Counted from the first letter of the stretch, positions 34,413 through 47,075 are shown. The stretch is 64,000 nucleotides of DNA from Kocuria turfanensis (GCF_001580365.1 NZ_CP014480.1:2171008-2235007), one strand, 5' to 3'. Notes: generated by a model not told the origin, from the sequence alone. Translations and numbers: made by a program.

Positions 34413-35711
34413 ATGACCACCACCAAGCTCGGAGGCTGGAAGGCCACCATCGCGGTCTCCATGTCCAACTACATCGAAGCGGGGTCCATCATCGCCCTGG
34501 CCACCAGCCTCGGGCTGTGGCAGGAGTACTTCGGCTTCACCAACCTCGCCGTCGGCCTCGTGGCCGCGCTCAGCGCCAACGCCTTCGGCGCGGCCCTGGG
34601 CGCGATGATCGGCGGCCCGCTCGGCGACCGGTACGGACGCAAGTTCATCTACACCTACGACCTGATCCTCTACATGATCGGCACCGCGTTCGTGATCTTC
34701 GCCGTCGCCCCGTGGATGCTGGTGCTCGGGGTGATCCTGACCGGCATCGCCGTGGGCGCGGGCGTGCCGGTGGCCTGGACCTACATCGCCGAGGAGGCGC
34801 CGTCGGAGGACCGTGCGAAGCACGTGGGCACCGCCCAGTTCGCGTGGTCGCTGGCTCCGGCGCTGGTGTTCCTGTTCGCCACCTTCGTGGTCCCGCTGGG
34901 GCTGCTGGGGAGCCGCATCGTCTTCGCCCACCTGTTCGTCGTCGCCTTCATCACCTGGTGGGTCCGCCGAGGGCTCTCCGAGTCCCACACCTGGAAGAAG
35001 TCGGACGAGGAGCGGCGCGCCTCGGAGGCCACCGGGATCAAGCGGCGCAACTACCGCGAGCTGCTCACCAGCTCGACCAATCTCAAGGCCCTGTTCTTCC
35101 TCATCGGCGTCTACGCCCTGTGGAACCTCGTCGCCGGTCAGATGGGCATCTTCATGCCGCGGGTGTACGAGACCGCCGGTGTGGAGTCGGCCACCCAGCA
35201 GAACCTGCTCCAGGTGCTCCTGTGGAGCTTCACGGTGCTGGCCACCTGGTTCGGCTTCATGCGCTACGGCGACCGCGTCGACCGCCGCCTGCTCTACGGC
35301 ATCGGCGCCGTACTGGGCATCGTCGCCTGGCTCCTGCTCGTCTTCGCCCACGTCACCATGCCGGTGCTGATCCTCTTCGCCGTCCTCTGGGGCGTCTCCG
35401 CCGGCATCGGCGCCCAGGCGTTCTACGCCCTCTGGGCCGCGGAGATGTTCGCGACCCGCTACCGGGCCAGCGCGCAGGGCGTGCTCTTCTTCGTCGCACG
35501 CATCGTCGTGGGTCTGCTCAGCTACTGGTTCCCCACCCTGCTCGCCGAGCACGGCGTGCCGTTCGTGGGCATGATCATGATCGGCGCTCTCGTGGCCGCG
35601 CTGCTCATCGGTGTGGTCGGAGCCCCGGACACCCGGGGCAAGAGCCTGGAGCAGATCGAGGAGGAGCGCTACGGCAAACCGGTTCCCCGGCCTGCCCGGA
35701 CGACGGTCTGA
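34413..35711 (+). CDS. MFS transporter, probable L-rhamnose permease
   Basis: 432 residues, twelve helices, metabolite:H+ symporter/sugar-porter type. GGPLGDRYGRKFIYTYDL is the helix 2-3 loop motif, PVAWTYIAEEAPSEDRAKHVGT the PESPR-like motif after helix 6, and AEMFATRYRASAQGVLFFVAR the matching motif in the second half. It is unlike the proton symporter RhaT. Rhamnose as cargo is inferred from its place 57 bp after rhaM in the rhamnose cluster. A strong terminator follows. Confidence 0.88.
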   Translation: MTTTKLGGWKATIAVSMSNYIEAGSIIALATSLGLWQEYFGFTNLAVGLVAALSANAFGAALGAMIGGPLGDRYGRKFIYTYDLILYMIGTAFVIFAVAPWMLVLGVILTGIAVGAGVPVAWTYIAEEAPSEDRAKHVGTAQFAWSLAPALVFLFATFVVPLGLLGSRIVFAHLFVVAFITWWVRRGLSESHTWKKSDEERRASEATGIKRRNYRELLTSSTNLKALFFLIGVYALWNLVAGQMGIFMPRVYETAGVESATQQNLLQVLLWSFTVLATWFGFMRYGDRVDRRLLYGIGAVLGIVAWLLLVFAHVTMPVLILFAVLWGVSAGIGAQAFYALWAAEMFATRYRASAQGVLFFVARIVVGLLSYWFPTLLAEHGVPFVGMIMIGALVAALLIGVVGAPDTRGKSLEQIEEERYGKPVPRPARTTV

Positions 35712-35731
35712 ACCGGCGCGGTGGGGACAAG

Positions 35732-35774
35732 GGGCTCCGGCCCATCGGCGGGACGCGGATGGGCCGGAGCCCCG
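35732..35774 (+). terminator. Terminator after the rhamnose transporter
   Basis: A perfect 16-bp stem (35732-35747 with 35759-35774) and an 11-base loop; the flanks ggggac and gtccc can extend it with a bulge. It separates the transporter from the regulator gene. Confidence 0.8.
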
Positions 35775-35821
35775 TCCCGCGCGGCGAGGCGGAACGCCCC
35801 CTCCCTCCGCGCCGTGCTCGC

Positions 35822-35827
35822 TAGAAT
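35822..35827 (+). promoter_or_regulatory. Putative -10 of the LacI-type regulator gene
   Basis: TAGAAT, 35 nt ahead of the GTG at 35863. No copy of the rha operator is visible here, so the regulator is probably not autoregulated by the same sequence. Confidence 0.45.
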
Positions 35828-35862
35828 CGAGGCTCCGCACGTACCCGAGGGAAAGTGACGAC

Positions 35863-36888
35863 GTGGCTCCTGAGCGACCGACGGTGAGCATCAAGGATGT
35901 CGCCCGGGAGGCAGGGGTCTCCATCGGCACCGTGTCCAACGTCCTCAACCGCCCGGAGGCCGTCTCCGCCGATCGTCGGCGTCGGGTGCTCCAGGTGATC
36001 GACGACCTGGGGTACGTCCGCAACGACGTCGCCCGGCAGCTCAAGGCCGGCCGCTCGCGCACCGTGGGACTCGTGGTGCAGGACTCGGCGAACCCCTTCT
36101 ACAACGAGATCGCCCTGGGTGCGGAGACGGCCGCCGAGAAACTGGGGCAGGCCGTGATCATGGGCAACGCCGGGCAGTCCCCGGACCGGGAGAACCTCTA
36201 CCTGGACCTGTTCGAGGAACAGCGGGTGCGCGGCGTGCTCGTCACCCCGCAGACCCCGGAGCGGTCACGGATCGAGACCCTGCGTGCTCGGGGCATCCCC
36301 GTGGTGCTCGTGGACGAGCACGCGCCCCCGTCCCGCTACTGCTCGCTGGCCGTGGACGACGTCGAGGGCGGGCGCATGGCCGTCGAGCACCTGCTGGCCG
36401 GGGGAGCCCGCCGGATCGCCTTCGTGGGCGGCCCCGCCACGCTGCACCAGGTCGTGGACCGGCACGCGGGAGCCGAGCAGGCCGTGGCGCAGGTGCCCGG
36501 AGCGTCGCTCGAGGTCGTACCGACCGACGCCCTCACCGTGCTGGAGGGCCGGCGGGCCGGGGCGGCGATGCTTTCCCGCCCCGCGGCACGCCGGCCCGAG
36601 GCGGTGTTCGCGGCCAACGACCTGCTGGGCCTAGGCCTGCTCCAGGCCTTTGTGTTCACCCACAGCCTCCGGGTGCCCGAGGACGTCGCGCTCATCGGCT
36701 ACGACGACATCGACTTCGCCACCTCGGCCGTCGTCCCCCTGTCCTCGATCCGCCAACCGAGCCGGCTCATGGGCCGCACGGCCGTGGAGCTGCTCGAGGA
36801 CGAGGTTGCCGACCCCGAGCACCGGCACCGCCACGTCAGCTTCCCGCCGGAACTCGTCGTCCGAGAATCCACGCGGCTTCCCACCTGA
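35863..36888 (+). CDS. LacI-family repressor of the rhamnose genes
   Basis: 341 residues from GTG 35863, with GAGGGAAAG upstream. The LacI helix-turn-helix is textbook: VSIKDVAREAGVSIGTVSNVLNRPEAVS, then the hinge DVARQLKAGRSRTVGLVV. The periplasmic-binding-protein-like effector domain has VFAANDLLGLGLLQAF and EDVALIGYDDIDFA. It probably responds to rhamnose or rhamnulose and binds the two CG-centred palindromes at 33719 and 33838. Transcribed separately from the transporter. Confidence 0.93.
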   Translation: MAPERPTVSIKDVAREAGVSIGTVSNVLNRPEAVSADRRRRVLQVIDDLGYVRNDVARQLKAGRSRTVGLVVQDSANPFYNEIALGAETAAEKLGQAVIMGNAGQSPDRENLYLDLFEEQRVRGVLVTPQTPERSRIETLRARGIPVVLVDEHAPPSRYCSLAVDDVEGGRMAVEHLLAGGARRIAFVGGPATLHQVVDRHAGAEQAVAQVPGASLEVVPTDALTVLEGRRAGAAMLSRPAARRPEAVFAANDLLGLGLLQAFVFTHSLRVPEDVALIGYDDIDFATSAVVPLSSIRQPSRLMGRTAVELLEDEVADPEHRHRHVSFPPELVVRESTRLPT

Positions 36889-37045
36889 CACGGCGCGGAG
36901 AATCCGTGGGACGGACCGCACACCCACCGGCCCGTTCGTGGCGGGTCCACAGCACCGCGCCCGATCCCCGGACACACTTGTCGTGACCCGCGCGGAATGA
37001 TTCACGCTTCGGTCTCACGTTCCGGCCCCCTCGGACGTCTACGGG

Positions 37046-37549
37046 GTGATGACGACGAAACAGCCTTTCGAGACGCTGGTGACCCAGCACGGTCCGGTCG
37101 TGTGGCGGGTCTGCCGGGCGGTCCTGAGCATTCCTGCGGACGCCGAGGACGCGTGGTCGGAGACGTTCGTGGCCGCGATGCGCGCCTATCCCGGCCTCCC
37201 GGACACGGCCAACGTGCAGGCGTGGCTGGTCACCATCGCCCACCGCAAGGCGGTGGACGTGGTCCGGGCCCGGGCGAGGGCGGCGGTGCCGGTGGCGGTC
37301 CTGCCGGAACCGCCCGCGCACCGGGACGCGACACCCGAGCACGACTCCCCGGTGTGGGCGGCGGTGGCCGCCCTGCCGCCCCGGCAGCGCCACGTCGTGG
37401 CCTACCGCTATCTGGGCGGGCTGCCCTACCGGCAGATCGCCGAGCTGCTGGGCGGCACCCCGGAGGCCGCCCGCCGGGCCGCCGCCGACGGCCTCGCCGC
37501 CCTGCGCCGGGCCCTGACCACGACCGATCTCGAAGGAGAGGACCGATGA
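37046..37549 (+). CDS. ECF-type RNA polymerase sigma factor
   Basis: 167 residues, compact even for an ECF factor. Region 2 covers VWRVCRAVLSIPADAEDAWSETFVAAMRAYP and NVQAWLVTIAHRKAVDVVRAR; region 4 has LPPRQRHVVAYRYLGGLPYRQIAELLGGTPEAARRAAADGLAALRR. GTG 37046 and ATG 37049 are both possible starts; no Shine-Dalgarno is clear. Its stop overlaps the Ogt start by 4 bp. No anti-sigma gene is adjacent. It may control its own unit in response to alkylation damage, but this is inference. Confidence 0.87.
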   Translation: MMTTKQPFETLVTQHGPVVWRVCRAVLSIPADAEDAWSETFVAAMRAYPGLPDTANVQAWLVTIAHRKAVDVVRARARAAVPVAVLPEPPAHRDATPEHDSPVWAAVAALPPRQRHVVAYRYLGGLPYRQIAELLGGTPEAARRAAADGLAALRRALTTTDLEGEDR

Positions 37550-38166
37550 GCACCGACCAGCACACCCCGCGGCCGGAAGCCCTCCTGACATCCGTCCCCG
37601 TGCCGGGCAGCACCCTCGAGCGTCTGCACCGGCGGCTGGAGGACGCCGCCGCAGCCGTGGGAGTCCTCGACGTCGCGTACACCACGCTCGAGACCCCGGT
37701 GGGGACGCTGCTGCTCGCCGCCACGGAGCGGGGTCTGGTGCGGGTCGCCTACGCCCGGGAGGACCACGAGAAGGTCCTGGCGGACCTGGCCGACCGGCTC
37801 GGTCCGCGGATCCTGCACGCCCCGGCCCGGCTGGAGCCGGCGGTGGAGCAGCTGCGGGAGTACTTCGCCGGGACCCGCACCCGCTTCGACCTCCCCCTGG
37901 ACCGCTCGCTCTCGCGGGGTTTCCGCCGCCTGGTCCAGGAGCACCTGCCGGGCATCGACTACGGCAGCACGCAGTCGTACAGCGCGGTGGCCCGGTCGGT
38001 CGGGCGTCCGCAGGCGGTGCGGGCGGTGGGCACGGCCTGCGCCACGAATCCGCTGCCGGTGGTCGTCCCCTGCCACCGTGTGCTGCGCGGCGACGGCGGC
38101 CTGGGCGGGTACATCGGCGGGCTGGAGGCGAAGTCGGTGCTGCTCGAGCTGGAGGCCGCCGCCTGA
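37546..38166 (+). CDS. ogt: Methylated-DNA--protein-cysteine methyltransferase
   Basis: 206 residues; removes alkyl groups from O6-alkylguanine by irreversible transfer to Cys176 in the motif PVVVPCHRV, followed by GGYIGGLEAK. The DNA-binding helix region reads SYSAVARSVGRPQAVRAVGTACATNPLP. The N-terminal part has about 40 extra residues before DVAYTTLETPVGTLLLAATERGLVRV. AAGGAG precedes the ATG. Coupled to the sigma-factor gene by ATGA overlap. Confidence 0.94.
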   Translation: MSTDQHTPRPEALLTSVPVPGSTLERLHRRLEDAAAAVGVLDVAYTTLETPVGTLLLAATERGLVRVAYAREDHEKVLADLADRLGPRILHAPARLEPAVEQLREYFAGTRTRFDLPLDRSLSRGFRRLVQEHLPGIDYGSTQSYSAVARSVGRPQAVRAVGTACATNPLPVVVPCHRVLRGDGGLGGYIGGLEAKSVLLELEAAA

Positions 38167-38201
38167 GACCTGCCTGCGCCGTGCCCGTTGTCCAGGAGCA
38201 C

Positions 38202-38264
38202 GGCGCAGGAGCCCCGACCCGGACGTTCCGGCGCAGGAGCCCCGACCCGGACGTTCCGGCGCAG
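38202..38264. repeat. 28-bp tandem duplication at a convergent junction
   Basis: Two identical 28-bp copies (38202-38229 and 38230-38257), starting ggcgcaggagcc, are followed by seven bases of a third. They lie between the ogt stop and the amidase stop. Exact identity suggests a recent duplication. Confidence 0.9.
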
Positions 38265-38316
38265 CCGGTCCGGCCCGGGAGTCAGGACGCGGCGGAACCG
38301 GCTCGAGCCGCCCCGT

Positions 38317-39768
38317 TCAGATCCTCGGCGCGATCTCCGCGTGCCGCGTGGCCCGGTCGTAGGCGCGGGCCGTCCGCAGCAGCTCGACGTCGCGGCCGTG
38401 CGCGGCGACCAGCTGCAGACCCACCGGCAGACCGCCGCCGGTGAAGCCACCCGGGACCGAGACGGCCGGGCACCCGGTGGCCGAGATCAGGCTGGCCGAG
38501 CGCATCCACTCGACATATGTCTGCATCGGCATACCAGCGACCGTGCGGGGCCAGCGCTCCTCGGAGGGGAACGGCAGCACCTGGGAGGTGGGCGTCAGCA
38601 GCACGTCCCACCGGTCGAAGAACGCGCGCACCGCCTCGTGCAGGCGGGTGCGCGCCAGGGCGGCGTCCATGAGCTGCTCGGCGGTGAGCGCGAGTCCCTT
38701 CTCCACGTTCCAGACGATCTCCGGCTTCACGAGCTCCCGGTGCTCGGCGACCACGGTGCGCAGGTTTCCGGCCATGTCGAAGGCCCGGGTCGTGTCGAAG
38801 ACCTCGTCGGCGTCGCGCAGGTCGGGCACGGCCTCCTCGACCACGGCCCCGAGCTCCTCGAACACCCGCGCCTGGTCCCTCAGGACCTCGACGATCCCCG
38901 GTTCCACCGGGACGCCGAGGCCGAAGTCCGTGCTCAGCCCGATCCGGACGCCGGCGAGGGGACGGGCATCCGGGTCGGCGGGGGCCTCGGCCGCCAGCGC
39001 CCGGAATCCGGCCCGGTCCGCCGGGCAGGCCAGGGGGATCCGAGGGTCCGGTCCGGCCAGCACGGACATCGCCAGGGCGAGGTCGTCCACGCTGCGGGCG
39101 AGGGGGCCGGACCGGCCCAGCCACGCCCAGGCGTTGCCGGCCGGCGTCGAGGGCACGACGCCTGCGGAGGGGCGGAATCCGGTGATGTTGCAGAACGCGG
39201 CCGGGTTGCGCAGGGACCCGCCCATGTCGGAGCCGTCGCCCAGGGGCTGGATGCGGGAGGCGATCGCCGCGGCCGCCCCGCCGCTGGAGCCGCCGGCGCT
39301 GCGGGTGCGGTCGTAGGGGTTGTGCGTGGTGCCGAAGAGCTCGTTGAAGCTGTGCGAGCCGGCGGCGAACTCGGGCACGTTGTTCTTGCCGGTGCTGATC
39401 ACCCCGGCCGCCCGGAAGCGGGCCACGATCAGGTCGTCGTGGTCGGGCACGTGCTCGGCGAACACCGGGGAGCCCAGGGTGGTGCGGATCCCGGCGGTGG
39501 CGTGGGTGTCCTTGTGGGTCATCGGCACCCCGTGCAGGGGCGGCAGCTCGTCCGCCGGGGTGACGGCGGTGCGCTCGTCGGCTCGCGCGGCCGCCGCGTA
39601 GGCCTCTTCCCGGACCTGGGTGACCACGGCGTTGACGGCCGGGTTCACGGCGTCGATCCGGGCGAAGTGGGCGTCGAGCACCTCCCGCGCGGACACGGTC
39701 CGGGAACGGACGGCCGCGGCGAGGTCCCGGGCAGACAGCAGGCAGAGGTCGGTGGTGTTCGTGCTCAT
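38317..39768 (-). CDS. Amidase-signature family hydrolase
   Basis: 483 residues from ATG 39768. Amidase signature parts are the catalytic Lys in MTHKDTHATAG, the Gly/Ser segment SAGGSSGGAAAAIASRIQPLGDGSDMGGSLRNPAAFCNITGFRPS with cis-Ser and nucleophile Ser, and the C-terminal PAVSVPGGFTGGGLPVGLQLV. It hydrolyses a C-N amide bond, substrate unknown. It is the last gene of the leftward carboxylase operon, 55 bp after the allophanate hydrolase C-terminal gene, so a role in the same nitrogen pathway is likely. Confidence 0.88.
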   Translation of the reverse strand: MSTNTTDLCLLSARDLAAAVRSRTVSAREVLDAHFARIDAVNPAVNAVVTQVREEAYAAAARADERTAVTPADELPPLHGVPMTHKDTHATAGIRTTLGSPVFAEHVPDHDDLIVARFRAAGVISTGKNNVPEFAAGSHSFNELFGTTHNPYDRTRSAGGSSGGAAAAIASRIQPLGDGSDMGGSLRNPAAFCNITGFRPSAGVVPSTPAGNAWAWLGRSGPLARSVDDLALAMSVLAGPDPRIPLACPADRAGFRALAAEAPADPDARPLAGVRIGLSTDFGLGVPVEPGIVEVLRDQARVFEELGAVVEEAVPDLRDADEVFDTTRAFDMAGNLRTVVAEHRELVKPEIVWNVEKGLALTAEQLMDAALARTRLHEAVRAFFDRWDVLLTPTSQVLPFPSEERWPRTVAGMPMQTYVEWMRSASLISATGCPAVSVPGGFTGGGLPVGLQLVAAHGRDVELLRTARAYDRATRHAEIAPRI

Positions 39769-39823
39769 GCTCGCCACCGTACGGCCCATGAGCCGTGAGC
39801 CGGCGGAGGCGGTCCCGCGCCGG

Positions 39824-40357
39824 TCAGGCGGACGCCTCGCGGTAGGCGACCCAGCCGCCGTGGGCCGTGATGTCCTGCGCGCCCTCGAGCGCGCACGGCT
39901 CCACGAGGAACCCGGGCAGCTCCCGGCCGTCGGCGAGGCGGACCCGGCCGATGGCCATGGGCGCGGACAGCCCGGCCACGAAGGTGCCGAACGCCGCGGC
40001 GCCCAGCGCCCAGACCTCCACGGCCAGGGCGGCCCCGCCGTCCGGGACGCGGAGCACCCCTGGCTTGGCCGGCACGGTGTCCAGGGCGAACATCCGGTAC
40101 TCGGGGGCCGTGGTGGTGGCCTCCACGAACCGGGCGGAGCGCTCGGCCAGCTGGTGGTGCAGCGGCTGGCCGCGCAGGTGCGCTCCCGCGACCACGAGCA
40201 GCAGCTCCGGGGCGCCGGGACCGGCGACCGCGGAGGCGGCACCCGAGGGCGCACCGTCCGCAGCCGCACCGTCCGCAGCCGCACCGTCTGCAGCCGCACT
40301 GGCCGAGCACGCATCCGCCGTGCGCACGGCGGGCGAGGACGCGGTCTCAGCAGCCAC
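39824..40357 (-). CDS. Allophanate hydrolase C-terminal domain as a separate gene
   Basis: 177 residues from GTG 40357. After an Ala/Asp/Gly-rich linker of about 45 residues with GAAADGAAADGAAADG repeats, the domain reads ELLLVVAGAHLRGQPLHHQL, YRMFALDTVPAKPGVLRV, AVEVWALGAAAFGTFVAGLSAPMAIGRVRLADG and EGAQDITAHGGWVAYRE. This is the C-terminal domain of AtzF-type allophanate hydrolases, which converts N-carboxycarbamate to ammonia and CO2. Normally it is fused to the amidase domain. Here it overlaps the amidase gene's end by 11 bp in another frame, with GGGAGAG upstream of its GTG. Confidence 0.85.
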   Translation of the reverse strand: MAAETASSPAVRTADACSASAAADGAAADGAAADGAPSGAASAVAGPGAPELLLVVAGAHLRGQPLHHQLAERSARFVEATTTAPEYRMFALDTVPAKPGVLRVPDGGAALAVEVWALGAAAFGTFVAGLSAPMAIGRVRLADGRELPGFLVEPCALEGAQDITAHGGWVAYREASA

Positions 40358-41684
40358 CGAAGCCGCTCTCCCGGGCCACGTCCACGAGCCGGGCGTCCTC
40401 GAAGGTGTCCCCCACCAGCTGCACGCCGAACGGCAGGCCGTCCACCCGGCCCGCCGGCACCGCGAGCGCGGCGAGGTCGAGCAGGTTGGCGAAGTTCGTG
40501 AAGCGGCCCATCCGGCTGTTGGCGCCCACGGGGTCGGCCTCGAGCTCGGCGAGGGTGGGGTGGAAGGTGGTGGTGGGCAGCACGAGGGCGTCGATCGCAC
40601 CGAACACCCGGCGGGCCGTGCGGGCGCAGCCGTCCAGGAACTCCTGGTCGGCGAAGACCCGGTGGGCCGGGATCCGCCCGGCCGCGGCGATGATCCGCCC
40701 CACCGTCGGGTCGACCTCCCCGGGGCGGGCCTCCACGAAGGCGCCCACGGCCGTCCAGCGCTCGGCGACGAACGCGCCGTCGTAGAGCAGAGCCGCGGCG
40801 TCGAGGAACGGCTCGACGTCGACCGGCTCGGTGCGGAACCCGCGGTCCTCGAACTGCCGCACCGCGGCGTCGTAGGCCTCGGCCCAGCCGGGGGCGAGCT
40901 CGCCCAGCTGCTCGGGCACGGCGTACCCGATGACGCGCTCGAGCCCGGCTGCGCGCCGCGGGACGCAGGCGCGGGAGCGGGCGTCGCCGTCGTCGACGCC
41001 GGCCATGACGTCCGCCGCGAGCCGGGCCAGGCGGAGCTCGCGGGCCATGGTGGTCACCACGTCCTGGCTGCGGCAGGCCGGCACCACCCCGCTGGCGGGC
41101 ACCACGCCCTTGGTGGGCTTGACGCCGTAGAGCCCATGCAGGGCGGCGGGCACCCGGCCGGAGCCGGCGGTGTCCGTGCCGAGGGCGAAGTCGGCGAACC
41201 CGAGGGCCACGGCCACGCCGGAACCGCTGCTGGACCCGCCGGAGATCCGCGTGGGGTCCTCGGCGTGCCGCACGGCGCCGTACGGGCTGCGGGTGCCGAC
41301 GAGCCCGGTCGCGAACTGGTCGAGGTTGGTGCTGCCGAGCACCACGGCGCCGGCGTCCTTGAGCCGGCGCACCACCGTGGCGTCGGCCGCGGGCTCGTAG
41401 GCGAAGGCGGGACAGGCCGCCGTGGTCGGCAGCCCGGCCACGTCGATGTTGTTTTTCACCGCGAACAGCGTGCCGGCGAGCGGCAGGTGCTCGCCCGCCG
41501 CGCGGGCGGCCAGGGCCCGGGCGACGTCCGCGGCCACGTCGGCCTCCGGGCGCAGGCCGATCCAGACCTCGGGCCGGTCCGCCTCCTCGATCAGCCGGTA
41601 GCGCTGCGCCACGAGATCGTGGGCGGCGCGCTCCGCCGGTGCGGGCCCGTTCATGGTGGGGGCGGCCGTGGTGGTGGTCGTCAT
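40347..41684 (-). CDS. atzF: Allophanate hydrolase, amidase domain
   Basis: 445 residues; hydrolyses allophanate, the product of urea carboxylation or carboxyguanidine deimination. Amidase-signature motifs: Lys in GTLFAVKNNIDVAGLPTTAACPAFAY, GSTNLDQFATGLVGTRSPYGAVR, SGGSSSGSGVAVALG with nucleophile region GTDTAGSGRVPAALHGLYGVKPTKG, and PTTTFHPTLAELEADPVGANSRMGRFTNFANLLDLAALAVPAG, which is specific to allophanate hydrolases. The usual C-terminal domain is encoded by the next, overlapping gene; together they make 622 residues, the normal enzyme length. GAGGAGG precedes ATG 41684. Confidence 0.92.
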   Translation of the reverse strand: MTTTTTAAPTMNGPAPAERAAHDLVAQRYRLIEEADRPEVWIGLRPEADVAADVARALAARAAGEHLPLAGTLFAVKNNIDVAGLPTTAACPAFAYEPAADATVVRRLKDAGAVVLGSTNLDQFATGLVGTRSPYGAVRHAEDPTRISGGSSSGSGVAVALGFADFALGTDTAGSGRVPAALHGLYGVKPTKGVVPASGVVPACRSQDVVTTMARELRLARLAADVMAGVDDGDARSRACVPRRAAGLERVIGYAVPEQLGELAPGWAEAYDAAVRQFEDRGFRTEPVDVEPFLDAAALLYDGAFVAERWTAVGAFVEARPGEVDPTVGRIIAAAGRIPAHRVFADQEFLDGCARTARRVFGAIDALVLPTTTFHPTLAELEADPVGANSRMGRFTNFANLLDLAALAVPAGRVDGLPFGVQLVGDTFEDARLVDVARESGFGGC

Positions 41685-41720
41685 CTCTGTCCTCCTCGTT
41701 CTCGGGATCCGCGCCGCGGC

Positions 41721-45482
<3,762 letters not shown>

Positions 45483-45484
45483 GC

Positions 45485-46192
45485 TCACGCCTCCTGACCG
45501 GTCGGAGCCACCGTGCCGGCGGAGACGATCATCTCGGCGCGGGAGGGGTCGAAGCCGTTGCACGGGTTGTTGACCTGCGGGCAGTTGGAGACCACCACCA
45601 GCACGTCCCGCTCCGCCCGCAGGCTCACCGACAGCCCGGGGGCGGAGATGCCGTCCACGATGCCGAGGGCGCCGTCCGGGTCCACCGGGACGTTCATGAA
45701 CCAGTTGACGTTGGAGACCTGGTCCCGCTTGCCCATGCCGTACGTGGAGAGCTCCGCCAGGAAGTTGTCCGCGCACCCGTGCTGGGACCACGTGTGGTGG
45801 CCGTAGCGCAGGGTGTTGGACTCCTTGGAGCAGGCCCCGCCGAGGGTGTCGTGGCGCTCGACGTCCGTGCCGACAACGGTCAGCAGCGGGTCGTGCTCGT
45901 TGCTGCGCAGGACCGACCCGTCGCTCAGGTAGACGCTGTCCTGGCCCTGCAGGGTGGCCTGCGCACTGTAGGCGCGGGCGGTGTCCGCGGCGTCGTAGAC
46001 GAGGAAGTCGACGGCCTGGTTGCCGTCCACGTCCACGATGGTGAGCACCTGGCCGGCCCGCAGGACGGTGGACCAGGGGGCGAGCGGGGCCACGGTCTCG
46101 CGGCGCAGCTCGGGGCCGAACCGGGACGCGAGGTCCGCCGCGCGGTCGGCGGGGATCGTGGCGGGGACCGGGGTGGTGGTGGGAGCAGTCAT
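45485..46192 (-). CDS. DUF1989 urea-carboxylase-associated protein, possible carboxyguanidine deiminase subunit
   Basis: 235 residues. Family motifs include LRAGQVLTIVDVDGNQAVDFLVYDA, DTLGGACSKESNTLRYGHHTWSQHGCADNFL and VNWFMNVPVDPDGALGIVDGISAPG, with conserved Cys and His residues fit for metal binding. Pairs of DUF1989 proteins beside such carboxylases act in some bacteria as carboxyguanidine deiminase (CgdAB), making allophanate and ammonia. This is the second of the pair here. GAAAGGA-type site upstream of ATG 46192. Confidence 0.88.
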   Translation of the reverse strand: MTAPTTTPVPATIPADRAADLASRFGPELRRETVAPLAPWSTVLRAGQVLTIVDVDGNQAVDFLVYDAADTARAYSAQATLQGQDSVYLSDGSVLRSNEHDPLLTVVGTDVERHDTLGGACSKESNTLRYGHHTWSQHGCADNFLAELSTYGMGKRDQVSNVNWFMNVPVDPDGALGIVDGISAPGLSVSLRAERDVLVVVSNCPQVNNPCNGFDPSRAEMIVSAGTVAPTGQEA

Positions 46193-46223
46193 GGTGGGTT
46201 CCTTTCCTCGTCGCTGGAGGGGC

Positions 46224-47075
46224 TCAGGCCAGGCCGCGGGCGCGGAGGTACTCGGCGGTGTTCTGGTAGGCGCGGCGGCGTTCGGGCGCCGAGTTCCAGG
46301 CGGGGGTCTCGGGGGCGGTCGCCCGGGCGCGCCAGGCGACGACGTCGAGCGGAGTGCTCACGTACTCCTCGCGCGGGTCCAGGGGGTGGGCGGCATTGGC
46401 GAGCAGCAGCACGCACGGCATCTCGGTGACCAGGGTCAGCGAGGCGCCCGCCCCGGCGGAGCCCGTGAACACCGGCCGGCCGGAGGGACCGACCTCCACG
46501 CCCTGGAAGAACGAGACGCAGGGCGGGACGTCGCGCCGGGAGAGCCCGTGCTTGGCGCCCGCCAGGACGAGCAGCTCGCGCCCGGCCGGGCTGGGGCCCT
46601 GGGGCTGCCCGTCCCCGTAGCGCTCCTCGTTGCGGGCCCGGGAGCTGGCGCCGTAGAGGGCGTCGTGGTGGCCCGAGCTGTCCTCCACCACGGTGGCCAG
46701 CGCACGGCCCTGGTCGGAGAGCAGCACCTGGCCGGCGCCGGTGCGGACCTGCCACTGGATCTTCATCGTGTCCGCCACGTTGAGCCGTTCGAACGGCTCC
46801 GCGGCGTTGTAGAGCAGCACCGAGGCGCAGGCGTCGCCGGCCACGTCCGTGAGCCGGACGGCGGTGCCGCGGGCCAGGACCTTGTGCGTGTAGTTGCCGC
46901 CCGCCACGCGCTCGGCCCACACGATGTCCTCCGGCGCCACCCGCGCCGGGGCGTCCCCGTAGGTCGTGGCGGGCACGGTGGGGCTGCACTCGACGACGGT
47001 GCCCTCCTGGGCGCGGGCGTGGGCCCGGGCCCCGGCGGTCGTCCCGGTGGTGGACGTGGTCTCGGTGACGGTCAT
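46224..47075 (-). CDS. DUF1989 urea-carboxylase-associated protein, possible carboxyguanidine deiminase subunit
   Basis: 283 residues from ATG 47075 with GAAGGAG. The core has VAGGNYTHKVLARGTAVRLTDVAGDACASVLLYNAAEPFERLNVADTMKIQWQ, GAKHGLSRRDVPPCVSFFQGVEVG and LLLANAAHPLDPREEYVSTPLDVVAW, a DUF1989 pattern with conserved Asn, Cys and His. First gene of the leftward operon; 31 bp before its partner. The N-terminal 20 residues are Thr-rich, as in several proteins of this window. Function inferred from the operon type. Confidence 0.88.
   Translation of the reverse strand: MTVTETTSTTGTTAGARAHARAQEGTVVECSPTVPATTYGDAPARVAPEDIVWAERVAGGNYTHKVLARGTAVRLTDVAGDACASVLLYNAAEPFERLNVADTMKIQWQVRTGAGQVLLSDQGRALATVVEDSSGHHDALYGASSRARNEERYGDGQPQGPSPAGRELLVLAGAKHGLSRRDVPPCVSFFQGVEVGPSGRPVFTGSAGAGASLTLVTEMPCVLLLANAAHPLDPREEYVSTPLDVVAWRARATAPETPAWNSAPERRRAYQNTAEYLRARGLA

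Noticed and set aside
37049..37064. GlnR-like half-sites at the sigma-factor start (gtgat-N6-gaaac)
   Set aside because: Imperfect first half and located inside coding sequence, so chance is the simpler explanation.
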